A stretch of DNA of 55,534 bases from Micromonospora sp. HK10 (GCF_000982955.1 NZ_KQ058875.1:1-55534); one strand, 5' to 3'. Positions 30,920-41,235 are shown, counted from the first letter of the stretch. Translations and numbers: made by a program. Notes: generated from the sequence alone by a model not told the origin.

Positions 30920-30982
30920 CCGGCGCGCCGGGGTGGTGCCGCCGGCCGGCCGGCGGGGCAGCCGCGCCCCGGTCACCCGCCC

Positions 30983-30988
30983 TAGGAT
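30983..30988 (+). promoter_or_regulatory. -10 box of a leaderless promoter (proline-repeat protein)
   Basis: TAGGAT, 7 nt before the GTG at 30996; no ribosome site. Confidence 0.55.
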
Positions 30989-30995
30989 CACGCGG

Positions 30996-31799
30996 GTGAC
31001 CGACCCCTCCTCCGGCCCACCCGGCCCGAACCCGCCGTCCGGCTGGCCGCCCGCCCCGCCGCCGCCCGCGCCGGGCAGGCCGGCGCCGGCCAGCCCGCCG
31101 TACCCGGCGCCGGCCGGCCCGCCGCAACCGGCGTATCCGGGGTCGGGTGGGGGTCCGCCGCAACCGGCGTATCCGGGGTCGGGTGGGGGTCCGCCGCAAC
31201 CGGCGTATCCGGGGTCGGCCGGCGGGCCGCCGCAACCGGCGTATCCGGGGTCGGGTGGTGGTCCGCCGCACCCGCCGTACCCGGCGCCCTTTCCGGCCGG
31301 CCCGCAGCCGGCGCCGCGCAAGCGCTCCGGCGGCGGCCGGGTGGTGGGCATCCTGCTCGCCGTCGGCGCGCTACTGCTCGGTCTCTGCTGCTGCGGCGCG
31401 TTCACCTACAACGGCTGGTACCAGCCCCGCCAGCTCCAGCAGCAGCGCGAGGAGATGGTCGAGGACGCCGGCGTGCCCGCCGGCTTCACCTCCTCCGGCG
31501 TGAAGACGGACGACAAGTGGGCCGCCGCCAGCTACGAGCTCCGCTGCCCGCGCGGCACCTGCCCGGTCGACGTGGCGCAGAGCCTCCAGGCGTGGCTGGT
31601 CAACGCCGGCCTGCCGATCACCGTGGACCGGATGCGGACCTGCCTGGCCGATCCCGACCTGCCCACCTGCCGCGTCTTCCGGTGGGAGCGGGACGGCTTC
31701 GAGATCACCGCCAGCGTGGTCGCCTCCCTGCCGCGTGGCGGGCGGAGCACCATCGACGGTTCGGTCACCGCGACGTTGAGCGTCGGCTGGCACGACTGA
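30996..31799 (+). CDS. Proline-rich-repeat, single-pass membrane protein
   Basis: 267 residues. The N-terminal 110 residues are Pro/Gly/Tyr-rich and include four in-frame 12-residue repeats of the type PPQPAYPGSGGG. A Lys/Arg cluster (PRKRSGGGR) is followed by one transmembrane helix (about 112-135, VVGILLAVGALLLGLCCCGA) and an extracytoplasmic domain of about 130 residues with Cys pairs (LRCPRGTCPVD, RTCLADPDLPTCRVF). The topology (proline-rich cytoplasmic tail, outer Cys domain) is common for actinobacterial envelope proteins. It is inserted between the Rv1339-like gene and rph. Leaderless-type GTG start. Function unknown. Confidence 0.82.
   Translation: MTDPSSGPPGPNPPSGWPPAPPPPAPGRPAPASPPYPAPAGPPQPAYPGSGGGPPQPAYPGSGGGPPQPAYPGSAGGPPQPAYPGSGGGPPHPPYPAPFPAGPQPAPRKRSGGGRVVGILLAVGALLLGLCCCGAFTYNGWYQPRQLQQQREEMVEDAGVPAGFTSSGVKTDDKWAAASYELRCPRGTCPVDVAQSLQAWLVNAGLPITVDRMRTCLADPDLPTCRVFRWERDGFEITASVVASLPRGGRSTIDGSVTATLSVGWHD
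31119..31262 (+). repeat. Four exact-length 36-bp tandem units in the proline-repeat gene
   Basis: Units at 31119, 31155, 31191 and 31227, each 36 bp, beginning CCGCCGCAACCGGCGTATCC. Most differences are in the last third of units 3 and 4. In frame, so variation in copy number would be tolerated. Confidence 0.95.
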
Positions 31800-31840
31800 A
31801 CCGGGTGGGCACCCGGGGGCGGTTCGCTCCGGGCACCACA

Positions 31841-31846
31841 TAGGGT
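31841..31846 (+). promoter_or_regulatory. -10 box of a leaderless promoter (rph)
   Basis: TAGGGT, 6 nt before the ATG of rph at 31853; no ribosome site. Confidence 0.6.
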
Positions 31847-31852
31847 GCAGGC

Positions 31853-32578
31853 ATGGCGCGACCTGACGGGCGGCGGCCCGACCAACTCCGACCGGTGACG
31901 CTGACCCGGGGCTGGAGCACCCACCCGGAGGGCTCGGTGCTCGTCGAGTTCGGTGCGACCCGGGTGCTCTGCACGGCGAGCGTCACCGAAGGGGTGCCCC
32001 GCTGGCGCAAGGGCTCGGGCCTCGGCTGGGTGACCGCCGAGTACGCGATGCTGCCCCGGGCCACCAACACCCGCTCGGACCGGGAGAGCGTCAAGGGCCG
32101 GGTCGGCGGGCGGACCCACGAGATCTCCCGGCTGATCGGCCGCAGCCTGCGGGCCTGCGTCGACCTGAAGGCGCTCGGCGAGAACTCGGTGGTGCTCGAC
32201 TGCGACGTGCTCCAGGCCGACGGCGGCACCCGGACCGCCGCGATCACCGGCGCGTACGTGGCGCTGCACGACGCGGTGACCTGGCTGGCCGAGCGGAAAT
32301 CGCTCGCCGGCAAGGTGGAGAAGGTGATGCACCGTTCGGTGGCCGCGGTGAGCGTCGGCATCATCGCCGGTGAGCCACGGCTGGACCTCTGCTACGAGGA
32401 GGACGTGGCGGCCGAGGTCGACATGAACGTGGTCTGCACCGGCACCGGCGACTTCGTCGAGGTGCAGGGCACCGGCGAGGCCGGCATCTTCGCCCGCGAC
32501 CAGCTCGACGCGCTGCTCGACCTGGGGGTGGCGGGCTGCCTGGAGCTGGCCGACGCGCAGCGGAAGGCGCTGAACTGA
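31853..32578 (+). CDS. rph: Ribonuclease PH
   Basis: A 241-residue phosphorolytic 3'-5' exoribonuclease that trims tRNA 3' ends. Family motifs: PDGRRPDQLRPVTL, the phosphate-binding GGRTHEISRLIGRSLRA, and LDCDVLQADGGTRTAAITGA. The last 11 codons have been duplicated just after the stop (see the repeat at 32546). It forms a pair with rdgB, as in mycobacteria. Confidence 0.97.
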   Translation: MARPDGRRPDQLRPVTLTRGWSTHPEGSVLVEFGATRVLCTASVTEGVPRWRKGSGLGWVTAEYAMLPRATNTRSDRESVKGRVGGRTHEISRLIGRSLRACVDLKALGENSVVLDCDVLQADGGTRTAAITGAYVALHDAVTWLAERKSLAGKVEKVMHRSVAAVSVGIIAGEPRLDLCYEEDVAAEVDMNVVCTGTGDFVEVQGTGEAGIFARDQLDALLDLGVAGCLELADAQRKALN

Positions 32579-32649
32579 TGAACTGGCCGACGCGCAGCGG
32601 AAGGCGCTGAACTGATGACCTGGCTGACCCGCGGCGGAAGGCGCTGAAC
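32546..32649 (+). repeat. 37-bp tandem duplication of the rph 3' end, 2.8 units
   Basis: Unit A (32546-32582) includes the last codons and stop of rph; unit B (32583-32619) differs by one base; unit C (32620-32649) is a diverged 30-bp copy ending directly at the rdgB ATG. Each unit contains the GCGCTGAAC that precedes a stop or start. Confidence 0.95.
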
Positions 32650-33267
32650 ATGAACAAGGTCCTGCTCGCCACCCGGAACCGCAAGAAGCTCGTCGAGTTG
32701 CAGCGGATCCTCGACGGCGCGCTCGGCGCGCACCGGATCGCCCTGGTCGGCCTCGACGACGTCGAGGAGTACCCGGAGCTGCCGGAGACCGGGCTGACGT
32801 TCGGCGAGAACGCGCTGATCAAGGCGCGGGAGGGCTGCCGGCGTACCGGCCTGCCCACCATCGCCGACGACTCGGGGCTGTCGGTGGACGCGCTCAACGG
32901 CATGCCCGGCGTGTTCAGCGCCCGCTGGTCCGGCCGGCACGGCGACGACCGGGCCAACCTCCAGCTGGTGCTGGACCAGGTCGCCGACGTGCCGGACGAG
33001 CAGCGGGGGGCCGCGTTCGTCTGCACCGTCGCGCTGGTGCTGCCCGGCGGCAAGGAACACCTGGTCGACGGCCGCCAGCCCGGCCGGCTGCTGCGCGCCC
33101 CGCGCGGCGACGGCGGCTTCGGCTACGACCCGATCTTCCTGGGCGACGGGCAGGAGCGGACCAACGCCGAGCTGACGCCCGAGGAGAAGGACGCGATCAG
33201 CCACCGGGGCAAGGCGCTGCGCGAGCTGGCCAAGCTGGTCGCAAAGGTGCTCCCGCCGGTCGCCTGA
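32650..33267 (+). CDS. rdgB: XTP/dITP pyrophosphatase
   Basis: A 205-residue house-cleaning NTPase removing non-canonical purine nucleotides. Motifs: LLATRNRKKLVELQ at the N-terminus, TIADDSGLSVDALNG with the catalytic acid pair, GFGYDPIFL, and the C-terminal ISHRGKALRELA. The ATG lies immediately after the third, partial copy of the rph-end repeat; translation probably couples to rph through the repeats. No independent promoter is evident. Confidence 0.96.
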   Translation: MNKVLLATRNRKKLVELQRILDGALGAHRIALVGLDDVEEYPELPETGLTFGENALIKAREGCRRTGLPTIADDSGLSVDALNGMPGVFSARWSGRHGDDRANLQLVLDQVADVPDEQRGAAFVCTVALVLPGGKEHLVDGRQPGRLLRAPRGDGGFGYDPIFLGDGQERTNAELTPEEKDAISHRGKALRELAKLVAKVLPPVA

Positions 33268-33292
33268 GCAGGCCGCCGAGCCCGGCGAGCGG

Positions 33293-34831
33293 TCAGCTCA
33301 GCGGCCCGAGCTCCCGCTCGATCGCCGCCCGCAGCTCCGGGCCGCGCACCACCTCCCGGGCCGCCTCCATCAGCGGGGCGAGGAACACGTCCGGCCCTGG
33401 CTCGCCGATGGCGTCACCGAGCGCGGCGACCGCCGCCCGGCCGGCCGGGGACGGGGTCAGCGGCGCGCGCAGCTGGAGCCCGCGGACGGCCGACAGCAGC
33501 TCCACGGCGAGCAGGCTGGTCAGGTTGTCCAGCACCGTACGCAGCTTCTTGGCCGCGGCCCAGCCCATCGAGACGTGGTCCTCCTGCATGCCGCTGGTCG
33601 GCAGCGAGTCGACCGAGGCGGGGGCGGCCAGCCGCCGGTTCTCCGCGACGATGCCGGCCGCGGTGTACTGCGCGATCATCAGCCCGGAGTTGACCCCGGC
33701 GTCGGGGGAGAGGAACGCCGGCAGGTCGCGGGAGCGGGTGACGTCGAGCAGCCGGTCCACCCGCCGCTCGGCGATGGCGCCCACCTCGGCGGCGGCGATG
33801 GCCAGGTAGTCGGCGGCGAAGCCGAGCGGCGCGCCGTGGAAGTTGCCGGTCGACTCGACCCGCCCGTCCGGCAACACCACCGGGTTGTCCACCACCGACC
33901 GCAGCTCCCGCCCGGCCACCACCTCGACGAAGTCGAGGGTGTCCCGGGCCGCCCCGGCCACCTGCGGGGCGCAGCGCATCGAGTACGCGTCCTGCACGGC
34001 GTGGGCCAGGTCGTCGCGGTGCGAGTCCATCACGGCCGAGTTCTGCAACAGCCGGTGGATGTTCGCGGCCGAGGCGGCCTGCCCGGGATGCGGGCGGATG
34101 GTGTGCAGCTCGGGCAGGAACGGCCGCTCCGAGCCGAGCATCGCCTCGATGGCCAGCGCGGCGGTCACGTCGGCCATGGCGAACAGGTGCCGGGCGTCGT
34201 GGCTGGCCAGCAGCAGCATGCCGAGCATGCCGTCGGTGCCGTTGATCAACGCCAGCCCTTCCTTGGCGGCCAGCTCCACCGGCTCCAGCCCGACCCGGCG
34301 CAGCGCGTCGGCGGCCGGGAGCCGGTCGCCGGCCGGGCCGAGCACCCAGCCCTCGCCGAGCAGCACCAGCGCGCAGTGCGCCAGCGGGGCCAGGTCGCCG
34401 GAGGCACCCAGCGAGCCGTGCTCCGGCACCCACGGGGTGACGTCGTGGTTGAGCAGGTCCACCAGGGCCTCGGCGACCAGCGGGCGGACCCCGGAGCGGC
34501 CGAGGGCGAGCGAGCGTACCCGCAGCAGCATCATCGCCCGGACCACCTCGCGGGGCATGGGCGCACCGACGCCGGCGGCGTGCGAGCGGATCAGCGCGTG
34601 CTGCAGCTCGGCCCGCCGCTCCGGCGCCACAAAGGTGTTGGCGAGCGCCCCGAAGCCGGTGGAGACGCCGTACACCGGGCGGCCGGCCGCCTCGATGCCG
34701 TCCACGATGGACCGGCTGGTCGCCATCGCCGCCACCGTGGCGGGATCGAGGACGACCTTGGCGGTGCCGCGGGCCACGGCGAGCACGTCGGCGGGGGACA
34801 CCCCGGTGGGCTGGATGATCACTGTGGACAT
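33293..34831 (-). CDS. hutH: Histidine ammonia-lyase
   Basis: 512 residues; converts histidine to urocanate. The self-forming MIO cofactor triad Ala143-Ser144-Gly145 is in GSLGASGDLAPLAH, with the catalytic Tyr54 in PVYGVSTGFGALAN and further active-site stretches VQDAYSMRCAPQV and STGNFHGAP. Last gene of the minus-strand hut operon; its ATG overlaps the end of hutI by 13 bp. Confidence 0.97.
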   Translation of the reverse strand: MSTVIIQPTGVSPADVLAVARGTAKVVLDPATVAAMATSRSIVDGIEAAGRPVYGVSTGFGALANTFVAPERRAELQHALIRSHAAGVGAPMPREVVRAMMLLRVRSLALGRSGVRPLVAEALVDLLNHDVTPWVPEHGSLGASGDLAPLAHCALVLLGEGWVLGPAGDRLPAADALRRVGLEPVELAAKEGLALINGTDGMLGMLLLASHDARHLFAMADVTAALAIEAMLGSERPFLPELHTIRPHPGQAASAANIHRLLQNSAVMDSHRDDLAHAVQDAYSMRCAPQVAGAARDTLDFVEVVAGRELRSVVDNPVVLPDGRVESTGNFHGAPLGFAADYLAIAAAEVGAIAERRVDRLLDVTRSRDLPAFLSPDAGVNSGLMIAQYTAAGIVAENRRLAAPASVDSLPTSGMQEDHVSMGWAAAKKLRTVLDNLTSLLAVELLSAVRGLQLRAPLTPSPAGRAAVAALGDAIGEPGPDVFLAPLMEAAREVVRGPELRAAIERELGPLS

Positions 34832-36084
34832 TGCGGCACTCCGTTGTGCAGGACCTGGCGGATCAGCGGAACCCCCGGCCGGTAGGCCAGGTGCAGGTGG
34901 GACGGGGCGTCGAGGATGATCAGGTCGGCCCGCGCGCCCCGCGCGAGCCGGCCCACGTCGGTGCGGCGCAGCGCCGCCGCCCCGCCGGCGGTCGCCGCCC
35001 ACACGGCCTCCGCCGGGGTCATCCGCATCTCACGTACGGCGAGCGCGATGCAGAACGGCATCGACGAGGTGTACGACGAGCCGGGGTTGCAGTCGGTGGC
35101 CAGCGCCACGGTCACCCCCGCGTCGAGCAGCCGCCGCGCGTCCGGATACGGCGAGCGGGTGGAGAACTCGGCGCCGGGCAGCAGGGTGGCGACGGTGGCG
35201 GTGTGCCCGCCCTCGGCGCACATGCAGTCGACCCGGGTGGCGGCGAGCGCGTCGACGTCGGCGTCGGACAGGTGGGTGCAGTGGTCGACGCTGGCCGCGC
35301 CCAGCTCCACTCCGAGCCGCACGCCGGGCCCGGGGCCGAGCTGGTTGGCGTGCACCCGCACGCCCAGCCCGACCGCCTGCCCGCAGGCGAGGATGGCCCG
35401 CGCGTGGTCCACGTCGAAGGCGCCCCGCTCGCAGAACACGTCGATCCACCGGGCGTACGGCGCGGCGGCGGCCAGCATCGGCCCGCACACCATGCCCACG
35501 TAGTCGTCCGGGCGGTCGGCGTACTCGGGCGGGACCACGTGCGCGCCGAGGAACGTGGTGTCGTCGGTGAACTCGGCGGCGATCCGCAGCGAGCGGGCCT
35601 CGTCGGCGACGGTGAGCCCGTACCCACTCTTGATCTCGATGGTGGTGGTGCCCTGCCGCATCGCCTCACCGCGCAGCCGGGCCACGGTGGCCCGCAGCTC
35701 GCCGTCGGAGGCCGCCCGGGTGGCGCCGACCGTGGTCCGGATGCCGCCCCCGGTGTACGGCTCGCCGGCCATCCGGGCGGCGAACTCGGCGGCCCGGTCC
35801 CCGGCGAAGACCAGGTGGGCGTGGCTGTCCACGAAGCCGGGCAGCACGGCGGCGCCGCCGGCGTCGATCCGCCGGTCGGCGGGCGGGGCGTCGCGGGCCG
35901 GCCCGACCCAGGCCACCTCCCCGTCCTCGATGAGCAGCGCCGCGTCCCGGCGCAGGCCCAGCGGGTCGCCCTCGGCGCCAGGCGCGTTGGTGAGCAGCTC
36001 GCCGATGTTGTCCACCAGCAGGCTGCCGCTGCTGCGCACGGTCGGGCGCGCCGGGCCGTCCGGGCGCACCGCGAAGCCGGTCAT
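34819..36084 (-). CDS. hutI: Imidazolonepropionase
   Basis: A 421-residue amidohydrolase-superfamily enzyme converting imidazolonepropionate to N-formimidoyl-glutamate. Metal motif VDSHAHLVFAGDRA; substrate Arg/Tyr-type stretch EPYTGGGIRTTV; KSGYGL; late metal region ATDCNPGSSYTSSMP. The ATG overlaps the stop of hutF by 4 bp (ATGA). Confidence 0.96.
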   Translation of the reverse strand: MTGFAVRPDGPARPTVRSSGSLLVDNIGELLTNAPGAEGDPLGLRRDAALLIEDGEVAWVGPARDAPPADRRIDAGGAAVLPGFVDSHAHLVFAGDRAAEFAARMAGEPYTGGGIRTTVGATRAASDGELRATVARLRGEAMRQGTTTIEIKSGYGLTVADEARSLRIAAEFTDDTTFLGAHVVPPEYADRPDDYVGMVCGPMLAAAAPYARWIDVFCERGAFDVDHARAILACGQAVGLGVRVHANQLGPGPGVRLGVELGAASVDHCTHLSDADVDALAATRVDCMCAEGGHTATVATLLPGAEFSTRSPYPDARRLLDAGVTVALATDCNPGSSYTSSMPFCIALAVREMRMTPAEAVWAATAGGAAALRRTDVGRLARGARADLIILDAPSHLHLAYRPGVPLIRQVLHNGVPQCPQ

Positions 36085-37439
36085 GAGGTCACCGCCGCGA
36101 TGGCGTCGCGCAGCTCGGTCGGCACGTCGACGGTCAGGTGCCGGCCGTCGGCCACCACCGTCCGGCCGTCCACCACCACGTGCGTCACGTCGGCGGCGGT
36201 GGCCGCGAAGAACGCCCCGACCGGCGGAACCCCGGCGGTGCGGGCGGTGTCCAGCCGTACCGTGACCAGGTCGGCCCGGTCGCCGACCGACAGCCGGCCC
36301 GCGTCGCCCCAGCCCAGCGCGGCGTGCCCGGCGACGGTGGCCGCGCCGACCAGCTCCGCCGCGGTGAAGTGGCCCCGCCGGCGGGTGCGCAGCCGCTCGT
36401 CCAGCTCGACCGCGCGGGCCTCCTCGAAGAGGTCGATCGCGGCGTGGCTGTCGCTGCCCAGGCTCAGCGGGGTGCCCGCGTCCGCCATCCGGCGGGCCGG
36501 CCCGATGCCGTCGGCGAGGTCCCGCTCGGTGGTGGGGCAGAGACAGACCCCGGTCCGGTTCTCCCCGAGCAGGCCGACGTCGGCACTGGTCGGGTGGGTG
36601 GCGTGCACGGCCGTGGTGTGCGGGCCGAGCACGCCGTGGTCGGCCAGCAGCCGGGTCGGCGTGCAGCCGTGCACGGCCCGGCAGGCGTCGTTCTCGGCCG
36701 GCTGCTCGGAGAGGTGCACGTGCAGCGGCACCCCGGCCCGGTCGGCCAGGTTGGCGACGGTGGCGAGCTGCTCCGCCGGCACCGCCCGCACCGAGTGGAT
36801 GGCCGCGCCGACCCGGGCGTGGTCGTCCTCCGGCCGGAAGGCGGCCACCCGCTCCGCCCAGCGCAACGCGTCCCCGTCGCCGAACCGCCGCTGCGCCCCG
36901 GCCAGCGGCTCGCCGTCCACGGTGGCGGTCAGGTAGGCGGCGTCCAGCAGGGTGAGCCGGATGCCGGCGTGCGCGGCCGCCTCCACCAGCGCCGCCGACA
37001 TCGCGTTCGGGTCGTCGTACGGCGTCCCGTCCGGGCCGTGGTGCAGGTAGTGGAACTCACCCACGCAGGTGATCCCGGCCAGCGCCATCTCCGCGTACGT
37101 GGCCCGGGCCAGCGCCAGGTAGCTGTCCGGGTCCAGCCGGGCGGCCACGTCGTACATGACGTCCCGCCAGCTCCAGAAGTCGCCGCGGCCGCCGTGGGTG
37201 CGCCCGCGCAACGCCCGGTGGAACGCGTGCGAATGGGCGTTGGCCAGCCCGGGCAGGGTCAGCCCGGGCAGCCGGGTGGCGTCGCCGAGCACCTCGACCC
37301 CGGCGGCCGGGCTGCCGCCGCCGACCAGCGGCGTGACCGCGACGATCCGGCCGTCCTCGGCCTCGATCAGCACGTCCGGAGTGGGCTCGGCGTGGTCGGG
37401 CAGCCAGGCGTACTCGGCCAGCCAGCGGGTCAGCGGCAT
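36081..37439 (-). CDS. hutF: N-formimidoyl-L-glutamate deiminase
   Basis: A 452-residue amidohydrolase; converts N-formimidoyl-glutamate to N-formyl-glutamate and ammonia. Motifs: LANAHSHAFHRALRGRTH (metal His-x-His), GEFHYLHHG, PLHVHLSEQPAEN and GSDSHAAIDLFEEAR. Its presence fixes the route of this operon as the HutF branch, which needs a formylglutamate deformylase. The start overlaps the M20 gene end by 10 bp. Confidence 0.95.
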   Translation of the reverse strand: MPLTRWLAEYAWLPDHAEPTPDVLIEAEDGRIVAVTPLVGGGSPAAGVEVLGDATRLPGLTLPGLANAHSHAFHRALRGRTHGGRGDFWSWRDVMYDVAARLDPDSYLALARATYAEMALAGITCVGEFHYLHHGPDGTPYDDPNAMSAALVEAAAHAGIRLTLLDAAYLTATVDGEPLAGAQRRFGDGDALRWAERVAAFRPEDDHARVGAAIHSVRAVPAEQLATVANLADRAGVPLHVHLSEQPAENDACRAVHGCTPTRLLADHGVLGPHTTAVHATHPTSADVGLLGENRTGVCLCPTTERDLADGIGPARRMADAGTPLSLGSDSHAAIDLFEEARAVELDERLRTRRRGHFTAAELVGAATVAGHAALGWGDAGRLSVGDRADLVTVRLDTARTAGVPPVGAFFAATAADVTHVVVDGRTVVADGRHLTVDVPTELRDAIAAVTS

Positions 37440-38629
37440 GCCAGCTCCTCCAGGACCCGGGCCAGGGCGGTCACCCCGGCCGCGCAGTCGGCGTCGGTGG
37501 CGGACTCGGCGGGCGAGTGCGACACCCCGGTCGGGTTCCGCACGAACAGCATGGCGGTCGGCAGGTGTGCCGCGAGCACCCCGGCGTCGTGTCCCGCGCC
37601 GGTCGGCAGCACCGGCGCGGCCAGCAGCCCGGCCAGCCGGTCGGCCAGCCCGCCGTCGAAGGCCACCAGCGGGGTGGCCGACTCCTGGGTGCAGGTCAGC
37701 CCGGTGCCGTCCCGCTTCGCCCGCTCGGCGGCCTTCGCCCGGACCGCCTCGACGAGGCCGTGCAGCGTCTCCGTTTCGGCCGCCCGGGCGTCCAGCCAGC
37801 CGGTCACCCGGGTCGGGATGGCGTTGGTGGCGTTCGGCTCCACGGCCACCCGGCCCACCGTGGCGTGCGCGTCGCGCAGTCGGGCCTCCTTGTTCGCCGC
37901 GAGCACGGTGAACGCGTAGGTGAGCATCGGGTCGCGGCGGTCGGTCATCCGGGTCGTACCCGCGTGGTTGCCCTCGCCGGAGAAGTCGAACCGCCAGCGG
38001 CCGTGCGGCCAGATGGCGCTCGCCACCGCCACCGGCGCGGCACGGTCGACCAGCGCCCGGCCCTGCTCGACGTGCAACTCGACGAAGGCCGCGAAGCGGC
38101 CGAGCAGGTCCGGGTCGGCGCCCGCCGGCCGGTCGCCCAGCGCCTCGGCGAAGCTCACCCCGTGGGTGTCGCGCAGCCCGGCCGCGCGGTCCACGTCAAT
38201 CTCCCCGGTGAGCAGCCGCGACCCCAGGCACGGTACGCCGAACCGGGCGCCCTCCTCCTCCACGAACGCGGCCACCGCCACCGGCCGGACCGGGGCGGCC
38301 CCGGCGGACCGCAGCTCGTCCACGGCCAGGAAGGCGCTGACGATGCCGAGCGGCCCGTCGTAGCCCCCGCCGTGCGGCACCGAGTCGAAGTGGCTGCCGG
38401 TGAGCACCGCGTCCCCGGCGGCCGGGTCACCCCACCAGGCGAACAGGTTGCCGTTGCCGTCCTCGACCACCGGCATGTCCCGCTCGTCGGCCTGCTCGCG
38501 TAACCAGCGCCGCAGCGTCAACTCCGGCTCGGTCAGCGCGTAGCGCAGGTAACCGCCGCTGCCCGCGTCCCGCCCGACCGGCGCGATCTCGTCCCACAGC
38601 TTCCGGAAGCGCGCGGCCAGGTCGGTCAC
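37430..38629 (-). CDS. M20-family amidohydrolase, probable N-formylglutamate deformylase substitute
   Basis: A 399-residue zinc hydrolase of the allantoate amidohydrolase / N-carbamoyl-amino-acid hydrolase group. Metal ligands are visible in GSHFDSVPHGGGYDG (His, Asp), FVEEEGARFG (Glu), VELHVEQGRAL (His) and GVSHSPAES (His). The dimerisation-domain substrate residues lie in SGEGNHAGTTRMTDRRD. Lying between hutU and hutF in an operon that otherwise lacks HutG, it most likely hydrolyses N-formyl-L-glutamate to glutamate and formate (inference from context; sequence alone would say allantoate or carbamoyl substrates). GTG start chosen at the N-terminus VTDLAARFRKLWDEI. Confidence 0.85.
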   Translation of the reverse strand: MTDLAARFRKLWDEIAPVGRDAGSGGYLRYALTEPELTLRRWLREQADERDMPVVEDGNGNLFAWWGDPAAGDAVLTGSHFDSVPHGGGYDGPLGIVSAFLAVDELRSAGAAPVRPVAVAAFVEEEGARFGVPCLGSRLLTGEIDVDRAAGLRDTHGVSFAEALGDRPAGADPDLLGRFAAFVELHVEQGRALVDRAAPVAVASAIWPHGRWRFDFSGEGNHAGTTRMTDRRDPMLTYAFTVLAANKEARLRDAHATVGRVAVEPNATNAIPTRVTGWLDARAAETETLHGLVEAVRAKAAERAKRDGTGLTCTQESATPLVAFDGGLADRLAGLLAAPVLPTGAGHDAGVLAAHLPTAMLFVRNPTGVSHSPAESATDADCAAGVTALARVLEELACR

Positions 38630-38672
38630 GCCGGGCCCCCGCCGGTCGTGACCGCGGGGCCGCGTCGCGCGG

Positions 38673-38685
<13 letters not shown>
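38623..38685 (-). repeat. 16-bp direct repeat spanning the hutU/M20 junction
   Basis: CGGTCACGCCGGGCCC at 38623-38638 and again at 38670-38685, 47 bp apart. On the coding strand the upstream copy contains the hutU stop (TGA in GGCGTGACC) and the downstream copy the GTG start of the M20 gene. The pattern suggests that an ancestral GTGA stop/start overlap was duplicated. Confidence 0.85.
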
Positions 38686-40358
<1,673 letters not shown>

Positions 40359-40370
40359 GTCGTACTCCTC

Positions 40371-41219
40371 TCAGCCGAGGAACAACTGGCGGCGGGCGGC
40401 GGACGACTCGAACGCCTCGAGCCGGGCCTGGGTCTCGGCCGGGGTGGCGTCACAGATCGCCTGCAGCACCACCATGGCCAGGGTCATCGGAGCGGTGTGC
40501 AGGTCGAAGACCAGATCGGTGCCGACGGCGGCGGGGAGCACCACCTCGGCGTGGTCGGTGGCGGGACTCACCGGGGAGTCGGTGATCGCCACCACGGTCA
40601 GCCCGGCGTCGCGGGCCTCGCGCAGCGCGTCCAGGGTCTCCCGGGGGTAGCGGGGCAGCACGAAGGCGAGCAGCGCGGTGGCCCCGGCGGCGGCGGCCTG
40701 GTCGAGCCGGTCGGCGAGCAGACTGCCGCCGTCGTCGAGCACCCGGACGTCCGGGTGCACCTTCGCGGCGAAGTACGCGAAGTAGGCGGCCAGCGGTGCG
40801 GCGGCGCGCAGGCCGAGCACCGGCAGCGGCCGGCTGGCCGCGAGCAGCTTGCCCACCTCGGCGATCCGGCCGGCGTCGGCCAGCTCGCCGGCCAGCCGGT
40901 CCAGGTTGCCCAGCTCGGCCCGGACCGCGCGCTGGAGGGCGTTGCCCGCGTCGACCGGGGCGGCGCCGTCGGCGGCGGTCAGCCCGCGCAGCCGGCGGCG
41001 CAGCGCCGGGTAGCCGTCGTGGCCCAGCGCCATCGCGAACCGGGTCACCGAGGGCTGGCTCACGCCGGCCAGCTCGGCCACCTCCGCCGCGGACAGGTAC
41101 GCCGCCGCGCCGGCGTGCTGCACCAGGCAGTGCGCGATCCGGCGCTGGGTGGGGGTGAGCCGGACGCCGTGGAAGAGGTCGAGCAGGCGGCCGGTGGGGG
41201 CCGCACCGCTTTCATTCAT
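40371..41219 (-). CDS. RpiR/MurR-family regulator, probable hut operon regulator
   Basis: 282 residues: N-terminal winged helix-turn-helix (about 20-95, LSAAEVAELAGVSQPSVTRF) and a C-terminal SIS domain (about 115-260), as in MurR, HexR and RpiR, where the SIS domain binds a sugar phosphate or other effector. First gene of the hut operon, 12 bp before hutU; the palindrome TGAAA-AC-TTTCA lies 17 bp upstream of its ATG, consistent with autoregulation. Hut regulators described elsewhere are GntR (HutC), LysR or IclR types, so an RpiR type here is notable. Confidence 0.9.
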   Translation of the reverse strand: MNESGAAPTGRLLDLFHGVRLTPTQRRIAHCLVQHAGAAAYLSAAEVAELAGVSQPSVTRFAMALGHDGYPALRRRLRGLTAADGAAPVDAGNALQRAVRAELGNLDRLAGELADAGRIAEVGKLLAASRPLPVLGLRAAAPLAAYFAYFAAKVHPDVRVLDDGGSLLADRLDQAAAAGATALLAFVLPRYPRETLDALREARDAGLTVVAITDSPVSPATDHAEVVLPAAVGTDLVFDLHTAPMTLAMVVLQAICDATPAETQARLEAFESSAARRQLFLG

Positions 41220-41235
41220 GCCGCGACTCTATGCA

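Noticed and set aside
31119..31262. Regular 36-bp repeats as a CRISPR array
   Set aside because: Units are contiguous without spacers and encode an in-frame PPQPAYPGSGGG-type tail.
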